A DNA stretch of 5,372 nucleotides. Source: DATAYF01 sp036272735. GTDB taxonomy: Bacteria > Chloroflexota > Ktedonobacteria > Ktedonobacterales > Ktedonobacteraceae. The stretch is taken from contig DATAYF010000133.1 of assembly GCA_036272735.1 (NCBI GenBank), forward strand, positions 1 to 5,372, written 5' to 3'. The notes beneath the pieces were generated by a model that saw only the letters and a program-made list of their open reading frames with translations, did no database searches and was not told the origin of the DNA. Positions 1 through 5,372 of this stretch are shown here, one piece after another; the first letter of the stretch is position 1; every line of letters starts with the position of its first letter. A program made the position numbers and the translations under genes.

Positions 1-212
1 TCATCGCGCTCGTAGACTTCAACGTGCACGGCGAATTGGTTGATCAGCACAATCTCGTAGATGGTTGGGGTAGCCTGGTAGTTGCGTATTTTCTCATTTC
101 TATCCACATTTTCCGTGAATGGTGAGAGTACTTCTACGACAATATGTGGTGAGCGGATGAGATCATTATCGCGTCGTCGATCATCGACGTTACAACTGAC
201 AGTGACATCTGG
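1..212 (-). pseudogene. Uma2 family (DUF820) protein, C-terminal remnant, 5' truncated
   Basis: Reading the minus strand from about 215 to the left edge gives a continuous peptide with the Uma2 signature in order: PDVTVSC, then IVVEVLSP, then DRNEKIRNYQ, then TIYEIVLI and VHVEVYERD. Uma2 proteins have a PD-(D/E)XK nuclease-like fold. The D of PDV, the E of VEV and the K of NEK are the conserved positions of that pattern. Their cellular role is poorly known, and they are abundant in Cyanobacteria and Chloroflexota. The family is usually about 190 residues, so roughly the first 80-90 are missing. To the right of 215 the same frame turns into antisense of the methyltransferase and meets a stop at 258-260, with no ATG, GTG or TTG before the PDV motif. 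The gene therefore has no usable start here and is a remnant. The C-terminus continues outside the window. Family assignment is fairly sure from the motifs; loss of function is inferred. Confidence 0.8.
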
Positions 213-772
213 GTTGTGGTCAAGGCTATCTCTCTCGACTCCTGGCTCGACAGGGGGCTAGCGTAACTGGCGTCGAGCCAGCGACAGCCATGTACACGTA
301 TGCATTTCAACGAGAACAAACGGAGCAGTTGGGGATTACCTATCTGCAAGCGGATCTCTCTTCATGGACATCTTTGCCAAACACGTTTGATTATGTCATT
401 GCCAACATGGTCTTTATGGACATTCCTGATTATGCTCCTGCATTCCTCAACTGCGTGGCGGCACTCAAAAGCAATGGTGGACTCATTTTTTCTCTTCTTC
501 ATCCCTGCTTTGAAGAACCTGGAACGGAATGGAAGAAAAAAAGCTCTGTTGAGACACGGGACTATTTCCGGGAACGGGCTGTCAAACAAGACTATGGACA
601 CTTTATCCATCGCCCACTCAGTACCTATCTCAACAGTGTTATGCGAGCAGGCTGCATGCTGCAACAGGTGATTGAGCCTCAATTGGAAGAAACAACTGCC
701 CTGCAGTACGGCGCCGAAAGATACTGGCACGTTCCGGGCTATATCGTCATCTCTGCAACCAAATCTTCCTGA
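206..772 (+). pseudogene. Class I SAM-dependent methyltransferase, 5' truncated
   Basis: The frame opens after a TGA at 203-205 and reads directly into methyltransferase motif I, LGCGQGYLSRLLARQGASV, then VEPA (end of strand 2), YLQADLSS (motif II), FDYVIANMVFMDIPDY (motif III/IV) and LKSNGGLIFSLLHPCF. These are the SAM-binding elements of a class I Rossmann methyltransferase of the UbiE/small-molecule type; the substrate cannot be told. About 188 residues remain, against about 240 expected. The lost part would be the N-terminal substrate/cap region and the residues just before motif I (usually xLD before LGCG; the D position is H here). The only ATG upstream of motif II is at 290. Starting there drops motif I, so a protein from that ATG should not bind SAM properly. 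No ribosome binding site is seen before 290. I call it a pseudogene; a short expressed C-terminal fragment cannot be excluded. The C-terminus looks intact. Confidence 0.8.
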
Positions 773-791
773 AACGCAGCGAGAAGCGCTA

Positions 792-819
792 TTGACATTT
801 CCCTCCCATCCATCATAAT
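792..819 (+). promoter_or_regulatory. Sigma-70-type promoter of the thi operon
   Basis: A perfect TTGACA at 792-797 is followed after 16 bases by CATAAT at 814-819. TAATAT at 816-821 with an 18-base spacer is an overlapping alternative. It lies about 60 bases before the TPP aptamer, so transcription would start near 825-830 and carry the whole riboswitch in the leader. This is the expected arrangement, which raises confidence above that from the hexamers alone. Confidence 0.65.
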
Positions 820-880
820 ATGTGTGTATAGGAAAATACGTATGCACATTATCGAACGTTAATACAAGAACATATTGCTT

Positions 881-980
881 TGCTGCTAGGGGTGCCGTAT
901 AACGCACGGCTGAGAGGTAACGCGACGTTGCCAACCCTAATAGAACCTGATCTGGATCATACCAGCGTAGGGAAGTGGCA
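881..980 (+). promoter_or_regulatory. TPP riboswitch (THI element) aptamer
   Basis: The RNA leader carries the conserved THI-box blocks in order: GGGGTGCC (889-896), CTGAGA (910-915), ACCCT (934-938), GAACCTGATCTGG (943-955), CCAGCG (962-967) and TAGGGAA (968-974). Helices can be traced by eye. P1 is 881-886 with 975-980 (two G-U pairs). P2 is 890-893 with 934-937. P3 is 894-898 with 906-910. A facultative hairpin is 916-922 with 926-932. The P5-type stem CTGG/CCAG is 952-955 with 962-965. This aptamer binds thiamin pyrophosphate and controls thiamin synthesis or uptake genes. Here it precedes an intrinsic terminator and a thiXYZ-like operon, so it should turn the operon off when TPP is abundant. 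Confidence 0.96.
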
Positions 981-1007
981 CGATCTACCAATCTATCAAG
1001 ACGAAAT

Positions 1008-1045
1008 AGGCCGCAACCCTCCACTTTCAGGGTTGCGGCCTTTTC
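1008..1045 (+). terminator. Rho-independent terminator of the TPP riboswitch (attenuator)
   Basis: A perfect 13-bp stem (1008-1020 with 1029-1041), rich in G and C, closes an 8-base loop and is followed by TTTT (1041-1044). It lies between the aptamer and the first gene of the operon, 34 bases before the GTG start, so it acts as the expression platform. Its 5' arm can instead pair with the 3' strand of the aptamer (969-979 with 1010-1020), which would stop it forming when TPP is absent. Confidence 0.92.
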
Positions 1046-1078
1046 TTGTGCTTCGTTTAGCTCGTGGGAGGTGTTCAC

Positions 1079-1849
1079 GTGGACGCTGTCAAATTGGCGG
1101 CTGAGGGGGTATCCAAGGTATTTGGTAGAGGACTACAAGCCTTACCGGTGCTCGACTCGCTTGATATAACGGTTGCACAGGGCGAGTTCGTTTCGCTGGT
1201 CGGTCCCAGCGGTTGTGGCAAGAGTACGCTCTTCAATATGATCGCCGGTATCGAGGAGCCGAGCAGCGGGCGTATTCTCATCGACGGCATCGCTGATGGG
1301 CCGCATACAGGCAAGACCGGTTACATGCCGCAGCGGCCCTCGCTGCTGCCCTGGCGGACTGTTGAGGAGAATGTGCTACTCGGCCTGGATGTGCGCCGTG
1401 TGGCGCGTAAGCAGTCCCAGGCGCAGGCGCGTAGCCTGTTGGAGCGCTTTGGCCTGGCCGAGTTCGCGCAACATTATCCCGCTGCGCTTTCGGGTGGGAT
1501 GCAGCAGCGCGTGGCCCTTTTGCGTACAGTGCTCTTTCATCCCGAGTTCTTGCTATTGGACGAGCCCTTTGGCGCGCTCGACGCCCTGACGCGGCTCTCG
1601 TTACAGATGTGGCTGCTCGACCTGTGGCAAGACCTGCATGCCAGCGTGCTCTTCATTACTCACGATGTGCGCGAAGCCATTTTGTTGTCGGATCGTATCT
1701 ACGTCCTGAGCGCTCGTCCCGCTCGTGTTATGCGTGCGGTGCGTGTTGATCTGCCGCGCCCGCGCAAACGTGAGTACCTGGCGTTAGAGGCGGCCCTCCG
1801 CCTGGAGCAAGCATTGCTGGATATGCTGTTGGAGGAGCAACGTATATGA
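1079..1849 (+). CDS. thiZ: ABC transporter ATP-binding protein, ThiZ-like (HMP/thiamin-precursor uptake)
   Basis: This is a 256-residue ATPase that powers import through the permease encoded next to it, on the cytoplasmic face of the membrane. It has all nucleotide-binding motifs: Walker A GPSGCGKST (42-50), Q-loop Q85 in YMPQRPSLLPW, signature LSGGMQQR (137-144), Walker B LLLDEP (158-163), D-loop GALD (165-168) and switch His195 in FITHD. The LLPWRTVEEN segment after the Q-loop is typical of the nitrate/sulfonate/taurine/thiamin-precursor subfamily (SsuB/TauB/ThiZ). The GTG at 1079 is chosen because GGGAGG (1066-1071) lies 7 bases before it; the in-frame GTG at 1064 would put that site inside the gene. 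The TPP riboswitch in its leader and the THI5-like binding protein in the operon support a thiamin-precursor role over sulfonate. The symbol is assigned by context; the family is certain. Confidence 0.93.
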   Translation: MDAVKLAAEGVSKVFGRGLQALPVLDSLDITVAQGEFVSLVGPSGCGKSTLFNMIAGIEEPSSGRILIDGIADGPHTGKTGYMPQRPSLLPWRTVEENVLLGLDVRRVARKQSQAQARSLLERFGLAEFAQHYPAALSGGMQQRVALLRTVLFHPEFLLLDEPFGALDALTRLSLQMWLLDLWQDLHASVLFITHDVREAILLSDRIYVLSARPARVMRAVRVDLPRPRKREYLALEAALRLEQALLDMLLEEQRI

Positions 1850-2712
1850 AATCGCGTCGCCTGGCAAACTACGGACCAGCCTTTGTACTGGCGGTCGTGC
1901 TGCTCGCGGGCTGGGAACTTTTTGTGCGTTCGGGCCAGATAAGCGTCGACTTGTTACCAACGCCGAGCGCGATTATCCAGGCGCTATTTACCAACTGGGA
2001 TGTTATCTCTGGGCATACCTTACAAACGCTGTTGGAGACGGTGATTGGTTTGGTACTGTCTACGCTGCTTGGCCTGCTGCTGGCTATCATAATCGATCTG
2101 TCGAGTTGGACACGCAAGGCCATCTATCCCTTGCTGGTGATCTCGCAAACCATTCCGATTGTGGCGCTGGCACCGTTGATGCTGCTCTGGTTCGGCTTCG
2201 GCCTGACCCCCAAGGTGATCGTGGTCGTGCTCTCCTGCTTTTTCCCCATCTCGGTCGCTTGTATTGACGGTTTGATGGCGACGGATCGCGACCTGGTGCG
2301 CTTGATGCAGAGTATGGGAGCCTCGCGCTGGCAAATGCTCTGCCTGGTGCGCTTACCTGGTGCACTGCCTGCGTTCTTCTCAGGACTACGCATCGCTGCC
2401 ACATATAGTGTGACTGGTGCAATTTTTGGCGAATATGTAGGGGCTTATCAAGGTCTGGGCATTTATATGCAGACCGCCGTCAACTCGCACGCCATCGTGC
2501 TTGTTTTTGCGGCGATTGTCGTCACCGCTGTTTTAAGCCTGCTCTTATTTGGCTTTGTCTCGCTGATCGAATGGCTCGTGCTGCCCTGGCATCACGGCTC
2601 GGCGTTCGCCGCTGATATGCGAGCGGTACGCCTGGGCACACCGCTGACGGTCGACACGAACGAACAGGCAGAGAGGGCCAGTGAAGCGCAGGTTCCCTCG
2701 CAATTATCATGA
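1846..2712 (+). CDS. thiX: ABC transporter permease, ThiX-like
   Basis: This is a 288-residue inner-membrane permease of the binding-protein-dependent family (SsuC/TauC/ThiX). Hydrophobic segments lie at about 11-27, 64-83, 92-118, 122-143, 178-196 and 217-245, which fits six helices. The EAA loop that docks on the ATPase is at about 149-180: the first alanines are degenerate, but MGAS (Gly158) and the LP..LP pair (Pro171, Pro175) are kept. The tail after about 248 is hydrophilic and looks disordered. The ATG overlaps the ATPase stop codon (ATGA), and GGAGGAG lies 8 bases before it inside the upstream gene, so the two are translationally coupled. It should form the channel for a thiamin pyrimidine precursor. 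The substrate is inferred from the riboswitch and the binding protein. Confidence 0.92.
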   Translation: MKSRRLANYGPAFVLAVVLLAGWELFVRSGQISVDLLPTPSAIIQALFTNWDVISGHTLQTLLETVIGLVLSTLLGLLLAIIIDLSSWTRKAIYPLLVISQTIPIVALAPLMLLWFGFGLTPKVIVVVLSCFFPISVACIDGLMATDRDLVRLMQSMGASRWQMLCLVRLPGALPAFFSGLRIAATYSVTGAIFGEYVGAYQGLGIYMQTAVNSHAIVLVFAAIVVTAVLSLLLFGFVSLIEWLVLPWHHGSAFAADMRAVRLGTPLTVDTNEQAERASEAQVPSQLS

Positions 2713-2729
2713 AGGAGCAACTAACAATT

Positions 2730-3788
2730 ATGAATGCACGCACACGTTTGCTGCTGGGCATCGGTCTGCCAGTAGTCTTGGTGGTGGTGGTGATCGTGGC
2801 TTTTGTCTGGCGCGGTTACGCCACGAGCGCCAGTCCCGCTACCAGTTCTGCAACCCATCAGCCCTTAACGTCCATGACCCTGGCACTGGATTGGACCCCG
2901 AACACAAATCATACCGGCATTTACGTGGCGCTGGCGAAGGGCTGGTATCGTCAGCAGGGCATTGACCTGCATATCTTGCCCTACTCGTCCAGTGTGGCAC
3001 CTGAGACGCTGGTGAGCAATGGCAAGGCCGATGTATGCATCAGTGCGACGGAAAGTGAGGTCTCGGATGCTGCCACGGGTCAGCCAATGGTTTCGATTGC
3101 CGCCATTATTCAGCACAATACCTCGGAACTGATAACGTTAGCAAGCTCTGGCCTCAATCGACCGCGTGATTTGAATGGTAAGATCTATGGCGGCGGTGGC
3201 GCGGCATACGAGCCTGCTGTCGTGGGCGCGATTATTCGCCACGATGGTGGCAAAGGTACGTTTAAAAATGTAACGTTGAGCACCGATGCCATGCAAGCGC
3301 TGAAGGATCATCGCATCGATTTTGTCTGGATCTACCAGGGCTGGGAGGGCATCCAGGCGCAGCGCGAAGGTATGCAGCTCAACATTTTTCCAATCACGCA
3401 ACACGGTATCGCCGATTATTACACGCCGACCATCGCGACCAGCCCTAAAGAGATCAAACAGAAATCCGACCTGTTACGTCGCTTTATGGCCGCGACCTCA
3501 CAGGGTTACGCGTATGCTCGCACGCATGCGCACGAAGCCGCGCAAATGTTGATTGATGGCACGCCAAAGGGCACGTTTCCTGATCCCGGCCTTGTTTTCG
3601 CCAGCCAGAACTACCTCAGCCCGCGCTATGTCGATCTCGGTCGTAAGTGGGGTCTACAGGACGCGCAGGCCTGGCATGGTTATCCACAGTTTATGCTGGA
3701 CTCTGGCGGCATTACCGATGCCTCCGGCAAACCCGTCAAAAGTTTGAACCTGGACGCTTTGTATACCAACCAATTTTTACCGCGTTAG
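2730..3788 (+). CDS. thiY: NMT1/THI5-like substrate-binding protein, ThiY-like
   Basis: This is a 352-residue extracytoplasmic binding protein for a thiamin pyrimidine precursor (HMP or N-formyl-aminopyrimidine, by family). An N-terminal hydrophobic stretch (about 8-27) is followed by a Ser/Thr/Ala/Pro linker (31-48). The NMT1/THI5 domain then opens with LALDWTPNTNHTG (51-63), a hallmark of this family, followed by a G-rich GGGGAAYEP ligand-loop segment (154-162) and FVWIYQGWEG (198-207). No lipobox cysteine is visible, so the protein is probably held by an uncleaved anchor or cleaved by signal peptidase I. The start at 2730 is chosen because AAGGAG (2712-2717) lies 12 bases before it. An in-frame ATG at 2709, overlapping the permease stop, would add seven residues but has no convincing ribosome binding site. 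It is the last gene of the riboswitch-controlled operon. The eukaryotic Thi5 enzyme motif CCCFC is absent, as expected for a transporter component. Confidence 0.92.
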   Translation: MNARTRLLLGIGLPVVLVVVVIVAFVWRGYATSASPATSSATHQPLTSMTLALDWTPNTNHTGIYVALAKGWYRQQGIDLHILPYSSSVAPETLVSNGKADVCISATESEVSDAATGQPMVSIAAIIQHNTSELITLASSGLNRPRDLNGKIYGGGGAAYEPAVVGAIIRHDGGKGTFKNVTLSTDAMQALKDHRIDFVWIYQGWEGIQAQREGMQLNIFPITQHGIADYYTPTIATSPKEIKQKSDLLRRFMAATSQGYAYARTHAHEAAQMLIDGTPKGTFPDPGLVFASQNYLSPRYVDLGRKWGLQDAQAWHGYPQFMLDSGGITDASGKPVKSLNLDALYTNQFLPR

Positions 3789-3900
3789 TGGGAAGTAGTA
3801 TGCGAGGTTTTGTGGGGGGATAGATGTGTGAGGCGGTAAGTGGGTGCGTTCCACGCCCTTGTGGTAGCGCATATCCAGGGAGATGATGAAGCAGCGTTCG

Positions 3901-4287
3901 TTACGTGTGGACGATATGACCGGCCTGGGCGAGTACATCTAGTGCTCGTTCCAGGTCTCCTGCTTTGACCAGCAGATGATCGGTGTCGAAGGTAGCGATG
4001 GATAGGACGCTTATCTCGGCTTCGGCCAGTGGAACCGCCAGCGAGGCGTGGATGCCTGCCACGCTGAAAGCGAATGCTCCATCGACCTTGATACATCGCC
4101 ATCCGCGCTCGGCCCGCGTCTCCTGTGGGACGTTCTCTTCCAGACAGACAATCGACAGTTCGCTATCGGTGCGCGTGAGCGAGACAAAGTTATCGCCGAT
4201 CAGTGCCCAGTAGGGAATATGTCCGTTGGGATCGAGTCGGCATACGGCATAGCTGCGCGGTAATGTAGACAGGGTTAATTTCCTCAT
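3901..4287 (-). CDS. ACT-domain protein (COG3603 type)
   Basis: This 128-residue protein contains LPRSYAVCRLDP (about 9-20), LTRTDSELSIVCLEENVP, ERGWRCIKVDG, then the ACT core FSVAGIHASLAVPLAEAEISV and IATFDTDHLLV, and ends in an ERALDVL helix. This is the pattern of small stand-alone ACT proteins (COG3603), thought to sense amino acids or similar small ligands; related double-ACT folds occur in CASTOR arginine sensors. No catalytic domain is present. The start at 4287 has AAGGAG on the minus strand (complement of 4300-4305), 12 bases upstream. It converges on the thi operon with 112 bases between the stops, and is divergent from the membrane protein at 4477. No functional link to thiamin is shown. 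Confidence 0.85.
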   Translation of the reverse strand: MRKLTLSTLPRSYAVCRLDPNGHIPYWALIGDNFVSLTRTDSELSIVCLEENVPQETRAERGWRCIKVDGAFAFSVAGIHASLAVPLAEAEISVLSIATFDTDHLLVKAGDLERALDVLAQAGHIVHT

Positions 4288-4426
4288 CGGGCCTGCTTGC
4301 TCCTTGTTGGCTTGAAAGGTACATGTGGCAGCACTAAGGGTTGTGGGCTTGCTTTGTTGTAGCTATTTTATTCTATCACACGATGGCATTGCTGAGATGT
4401 TACCGAATGGTATGCTCGTTAGTTCT

Positions 4427-4447
4427 AATAAATAGTCTAAATTTATT
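4427..4447. repeat. AT-rich 7-bp inverted repeat in a divergent intergenic region
   Basis: AATAAAT (4427-4433) and ATTTATT (4441-4447) are perfect inverted copies 7 bases apart. They lie 11 bases before the ribosome binding site of the membrane-protein gene and within the 189-base divergent spacer (4288-4476), which otherwise shows no clear feature. It could be an operator or a weak hairpin in the 5' leader. In AT-rich DNA it could also be chance. Confidence 0.35.
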
Positions 4448-4476
4448 CATATCTCATGGAGGAGACTTTTTACATT

Positions 4477-4935
4477 ATGGGTATACTTTTTCGTCTGCTT
4501 AATCGTTTCATCTATTCGCGTTTTGGGAAGCGCGTAGGGCGTATCGTCTCTGGCTCTGTCCTCGCGGTCCTGGGCCTGCTGTTTACCCTTGCCGGTGGTA
4601 GTAGTGCGCTTATTATCGGTATCATTTTCTTACTCGCCGGTGTTGGCTTTATCATTTGGGGCTTCCTCACTCCCAAGGGTGGGGCAATGGGCATGGGCAA
4701 CTTCAGCATCTCAAGCCCCGGACAGTCGCAATACCCCCAATATCCGCAGCAGCCGTATGGGCAACCGCAATACTCACAGCAGCCCAATCAGCCATATGGA
4801 CAGTCACAATATCCATCATATCCACCACAGTCTTCCGGCCAATCATACGGGCAGCCCCAGTACCCACCTTACCCGCAGCAGCCCAGCAATCCTTACAATA
4901 CACCGCAATATCCCCAATATCCACCGCAGCAGTAA
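4477..4935 (+). CDS. Small two-helix membrane protein with Gln/Pro/Tyr-rich tail, function unknown
   Basis: I do not recognise a named family. The 152-residue protein starts with a basic amphipathic stretch (R6, R10, R15, K18, R19, R22). Two hydrophobic helices follow (about 23-40 and 44-64), joined by a short GGSS turn, then a Gly/Met-rich linker. The tail from about 82 to the end is almost only Q, P, Y, S, G and N, in irregular QYPQYP, QQPYGQ and SYPP units. It has no charged residue and should be disordered. By the positive-inside rule the basic N-terminus, and therefore also the tail, would be cytoplasmic. Similar tails in other proteins act as sticky or proline-rich interaction regions; that role is inferred here. 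The start at 4477 is preferred because GGAGGAG (4458-4464) lies 12 bases before it; the in-frame ATG at 4456 overlaps that site and would add seven residues. Confidence 0.8.
   Translation: MGILFRLLNRFIYSRFGKRVGRIVSGSVLAVLGLLFTLAGGSSALIIGIIFLLAGVGFIIWGFLTPKGGAMGMGNFSISSPGQSQYPQYPQQPYGQPQYSQQPNQPYGQSQYPSYPPQSSGQSYGQPQYPPYPQQPSNPYNTPQYPQYPPQQ
4720..4932 (+). repeat. Low-complexity Q/P/Y-coding repeat region
   Basis: This stretch encodes the tail of the preceding membrane protein. It is built from short degenerate units of CAATATCC, CAGCAGCC and CCATATGG type. Codons for the same residues vary (CAA/CAG, TAT/TAC, CCA/CCC/CCG), so the repetition is kept at protein level rather than as exact DNA copies. 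That argues against a recent slippage expansion. Confidence 0.7.
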
Positions 4936-4950
4936 CTACCTGTCTTTTAC

Positions 4951-4992
4951 GCAATAGAAGGGGCGGCCCTGGTGGGTCGTCCCTTCTATTGC
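4951..4992. terminator. Long hairpin after the membrane-protein gene, possible terminator or dispersed repeat
   Basis: Bases 4951-4969 pair with 4974-4992 over 19 positions, with only two G-U pairs and a 4-base loop (TGGT). It begins 15 bases after the stop codon at 4933-4935. No T-run follows it on either strand (the plus side reads ATGCATGG), so it is not a classical intrinsic terminator. It may end or stabilise the transcript, or be a copy of a dispersed palindromic repeat. The hairpin is certain; the role is not. Confidence 0.55.
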
Positions 4993-5057
4993 ATGCATGG
5001 CAGATTTTCGCTCCTCATTATGCTAATAGCGGGCGTCCTTACAGACGAGAGAGCGTG

Positions 5058-5063
5058 TATAAT
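5058..5063 (+). promoter_or_regulatory. Candidate -10 element for the last gene
   Basis: A perfect TATAAT lies 67 bases before the ATG at 5131. No good -35 hexamer sits at 16-18 bases: GTCCTT is at the 17-base position, and TTACAG at 5039-5044 is too close. An activator or another sigma factor might compensate. Support comes mainly from the perfect hexamer and its position. Confidence 0.35.
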
Positions 5064-5130
5064 TGTGTGTGGTAGGGTAAGTGATGATCGTCCGCTTGTT
5101 TGTATTGCGGTTAATCAAAAAGGACAGCGT

Positions 5131-5372
5131 ATGAGCGCTGAAGAAAAAGAGTCGAAGCCTGATATCCCCAAGATTACCAGCTTTGCCGGAGAGTCATCTA
5201 GCGATGATTTTGACCTTTCCGTGCCCAAAATGGAAGAAGTCCAGGGGAGCAAGCTGGGTAATAAGCGCGTACGCATTGTGCGCGAGAATAATCCTGCTTT
5301 CCAGCACATCACCAGGGGTGTCCTGGAGGCGACGCCTGCGACCGAACAACCAGATGGTGGTGCGCTGGCGCA
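5131..5372 (+). CDS. Unrecognised protein, N-terminal part, runs off the window
   Basis: An open frame of 80 codons starts at ATG 5131 and is still open at the right edge. AAGGA (5120-5124) lies 6 bases before the start. The N-terminus MSAEEKESKPDIPKITSF is charged, and the next stretch (GESSSDDFDLSVPK) is acidic and probably disordered. A more basic segment, KLGNKRVRIVREN, follows, then a Thr/Pro-rich portion. There is no signal peptide or membrane helix in the part seen, so it is likely cytoplasmic. I do not recognise the family, and no function is proposed. The reading frame, ribosome binding site and steady codon use make a real gene likely. Confidence 0.7.
   Translation, partial: MSAEEKESKPDIPKITSFAGESSSDDFDLSVPKMEEVQGSKLGNKRVRIVRENNPAFQHITRGVLEATPATEQPDGGALA

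Noticed and set aside
134..349. Minus-strand open frame of 71 codons over the Uma2/methyltransferase junction
   Set aside because: It is out of frame with the Uma2 motifs and antisense to the methyltransferase. The Uma2 signature is read in another minus-strand frame.
290..772. Intact 160-residue methyltransferase starting at ATG 290
   Set aside because: In-frame homology continues upstream to motif I (LGCGQG) at 209, so this ATG is internal. No ribosome binding site is seen before it.
362..1078. Long minus-strand open frame (238 codons) across the methyltransferase, riboswitch and terminator
   Set aside because: It is antisense to a frame with clear methyltransferase motifs and runs through a structured TPP aptamer. 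Its translation shows no family signature.
3789..3900. Possible terminator or small minus-strand peptide between the thi operon and the ACT gene
   Set aside because: Only a short imperfect stem around 3842-3858 and no T-run is present. The peptide frame has no ribosome binding site.
3785..4102. Minus-strand open frame of 105 codons overlapping the ACT gene
   Set aside because: It is Arg/Ser/Thr-rich with no family pattern, typical of a shadow frame. The ACT-domain frame covers the same DNA with recognisable motifs.
4389..4416. TTGCTG-N16-TATGCT as promoter of the membrane-protein gene
   Set aside because: Only three of six and four of six bases match the consensus, which is too weak to list as a feature.
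4703..4954. Minus-strand open frame opposite the Q/P/Y repeat
   Set aside because: It arises from the low-complexity composition of the sense strand and has no ribosome binding site or motif.

Overview
The window reads as chromosomal DNA of a free-living bacterium. A Uma2-family fragment, an ACT-domain protein of the COG3603 type, a thiamin-regulated ABC operon and a Gln/Pro/Tyr-rich membrane protein together suggest Chloroflexota, possibly Ktedonobacteria. That assignment is an inference from gene content, not proven by a marker gene.

Left end (1-772): two broken genes meet. A Uma2-family (DUF820) fragment on the minus strand and a class I SAM-dependent methyltransferase on the plus strand have both lost their 5' parts at the same point, about 206-215. 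The layout is what one deletion between two divergent genes would leave.

Centre (773-3788): a thiamin-regulated uptake operon. A sigma-70-type promoter (792-819) leads into a TPP riboswitch aptamer (881-980) and then a 13-bp intrinsic terminator (1008-1045). The 3' strand of the aptamer can pair with the 5' arm of the terminator, which gives a simple off-switch: TPP present, transcription stops. Three plus-strand genes follow: an ABC ATPase (ThiZ-like), a permease (ThiX-like, 4-base overlap) and an NMT1/THI5-like binding protein (ThiY-like). Together they should import a thiamin pyrimidine precursor (HMP or formylaminopyrimidine) when TPP is scarce.

Right part (3789-5372): a minus-strand ACT-domain protein (3901-4287) converges on the thi operon. 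It is divergent from a small two-helix membrane protein with a QPY-rich tail (4477-4935). A 19-bp hairpin without a U-tract follows. The last gene (5131 to the edge) starts with a good ribosome binding site and an acidic N-terminus; it is not recognised and runs off the window.

I found no CRISPR array, tRNA, rRNA, transposase or clear defence system. The most informative observations are the complete riboswitch/antiterminator/terminator module and the double-truncation junction at the left end.
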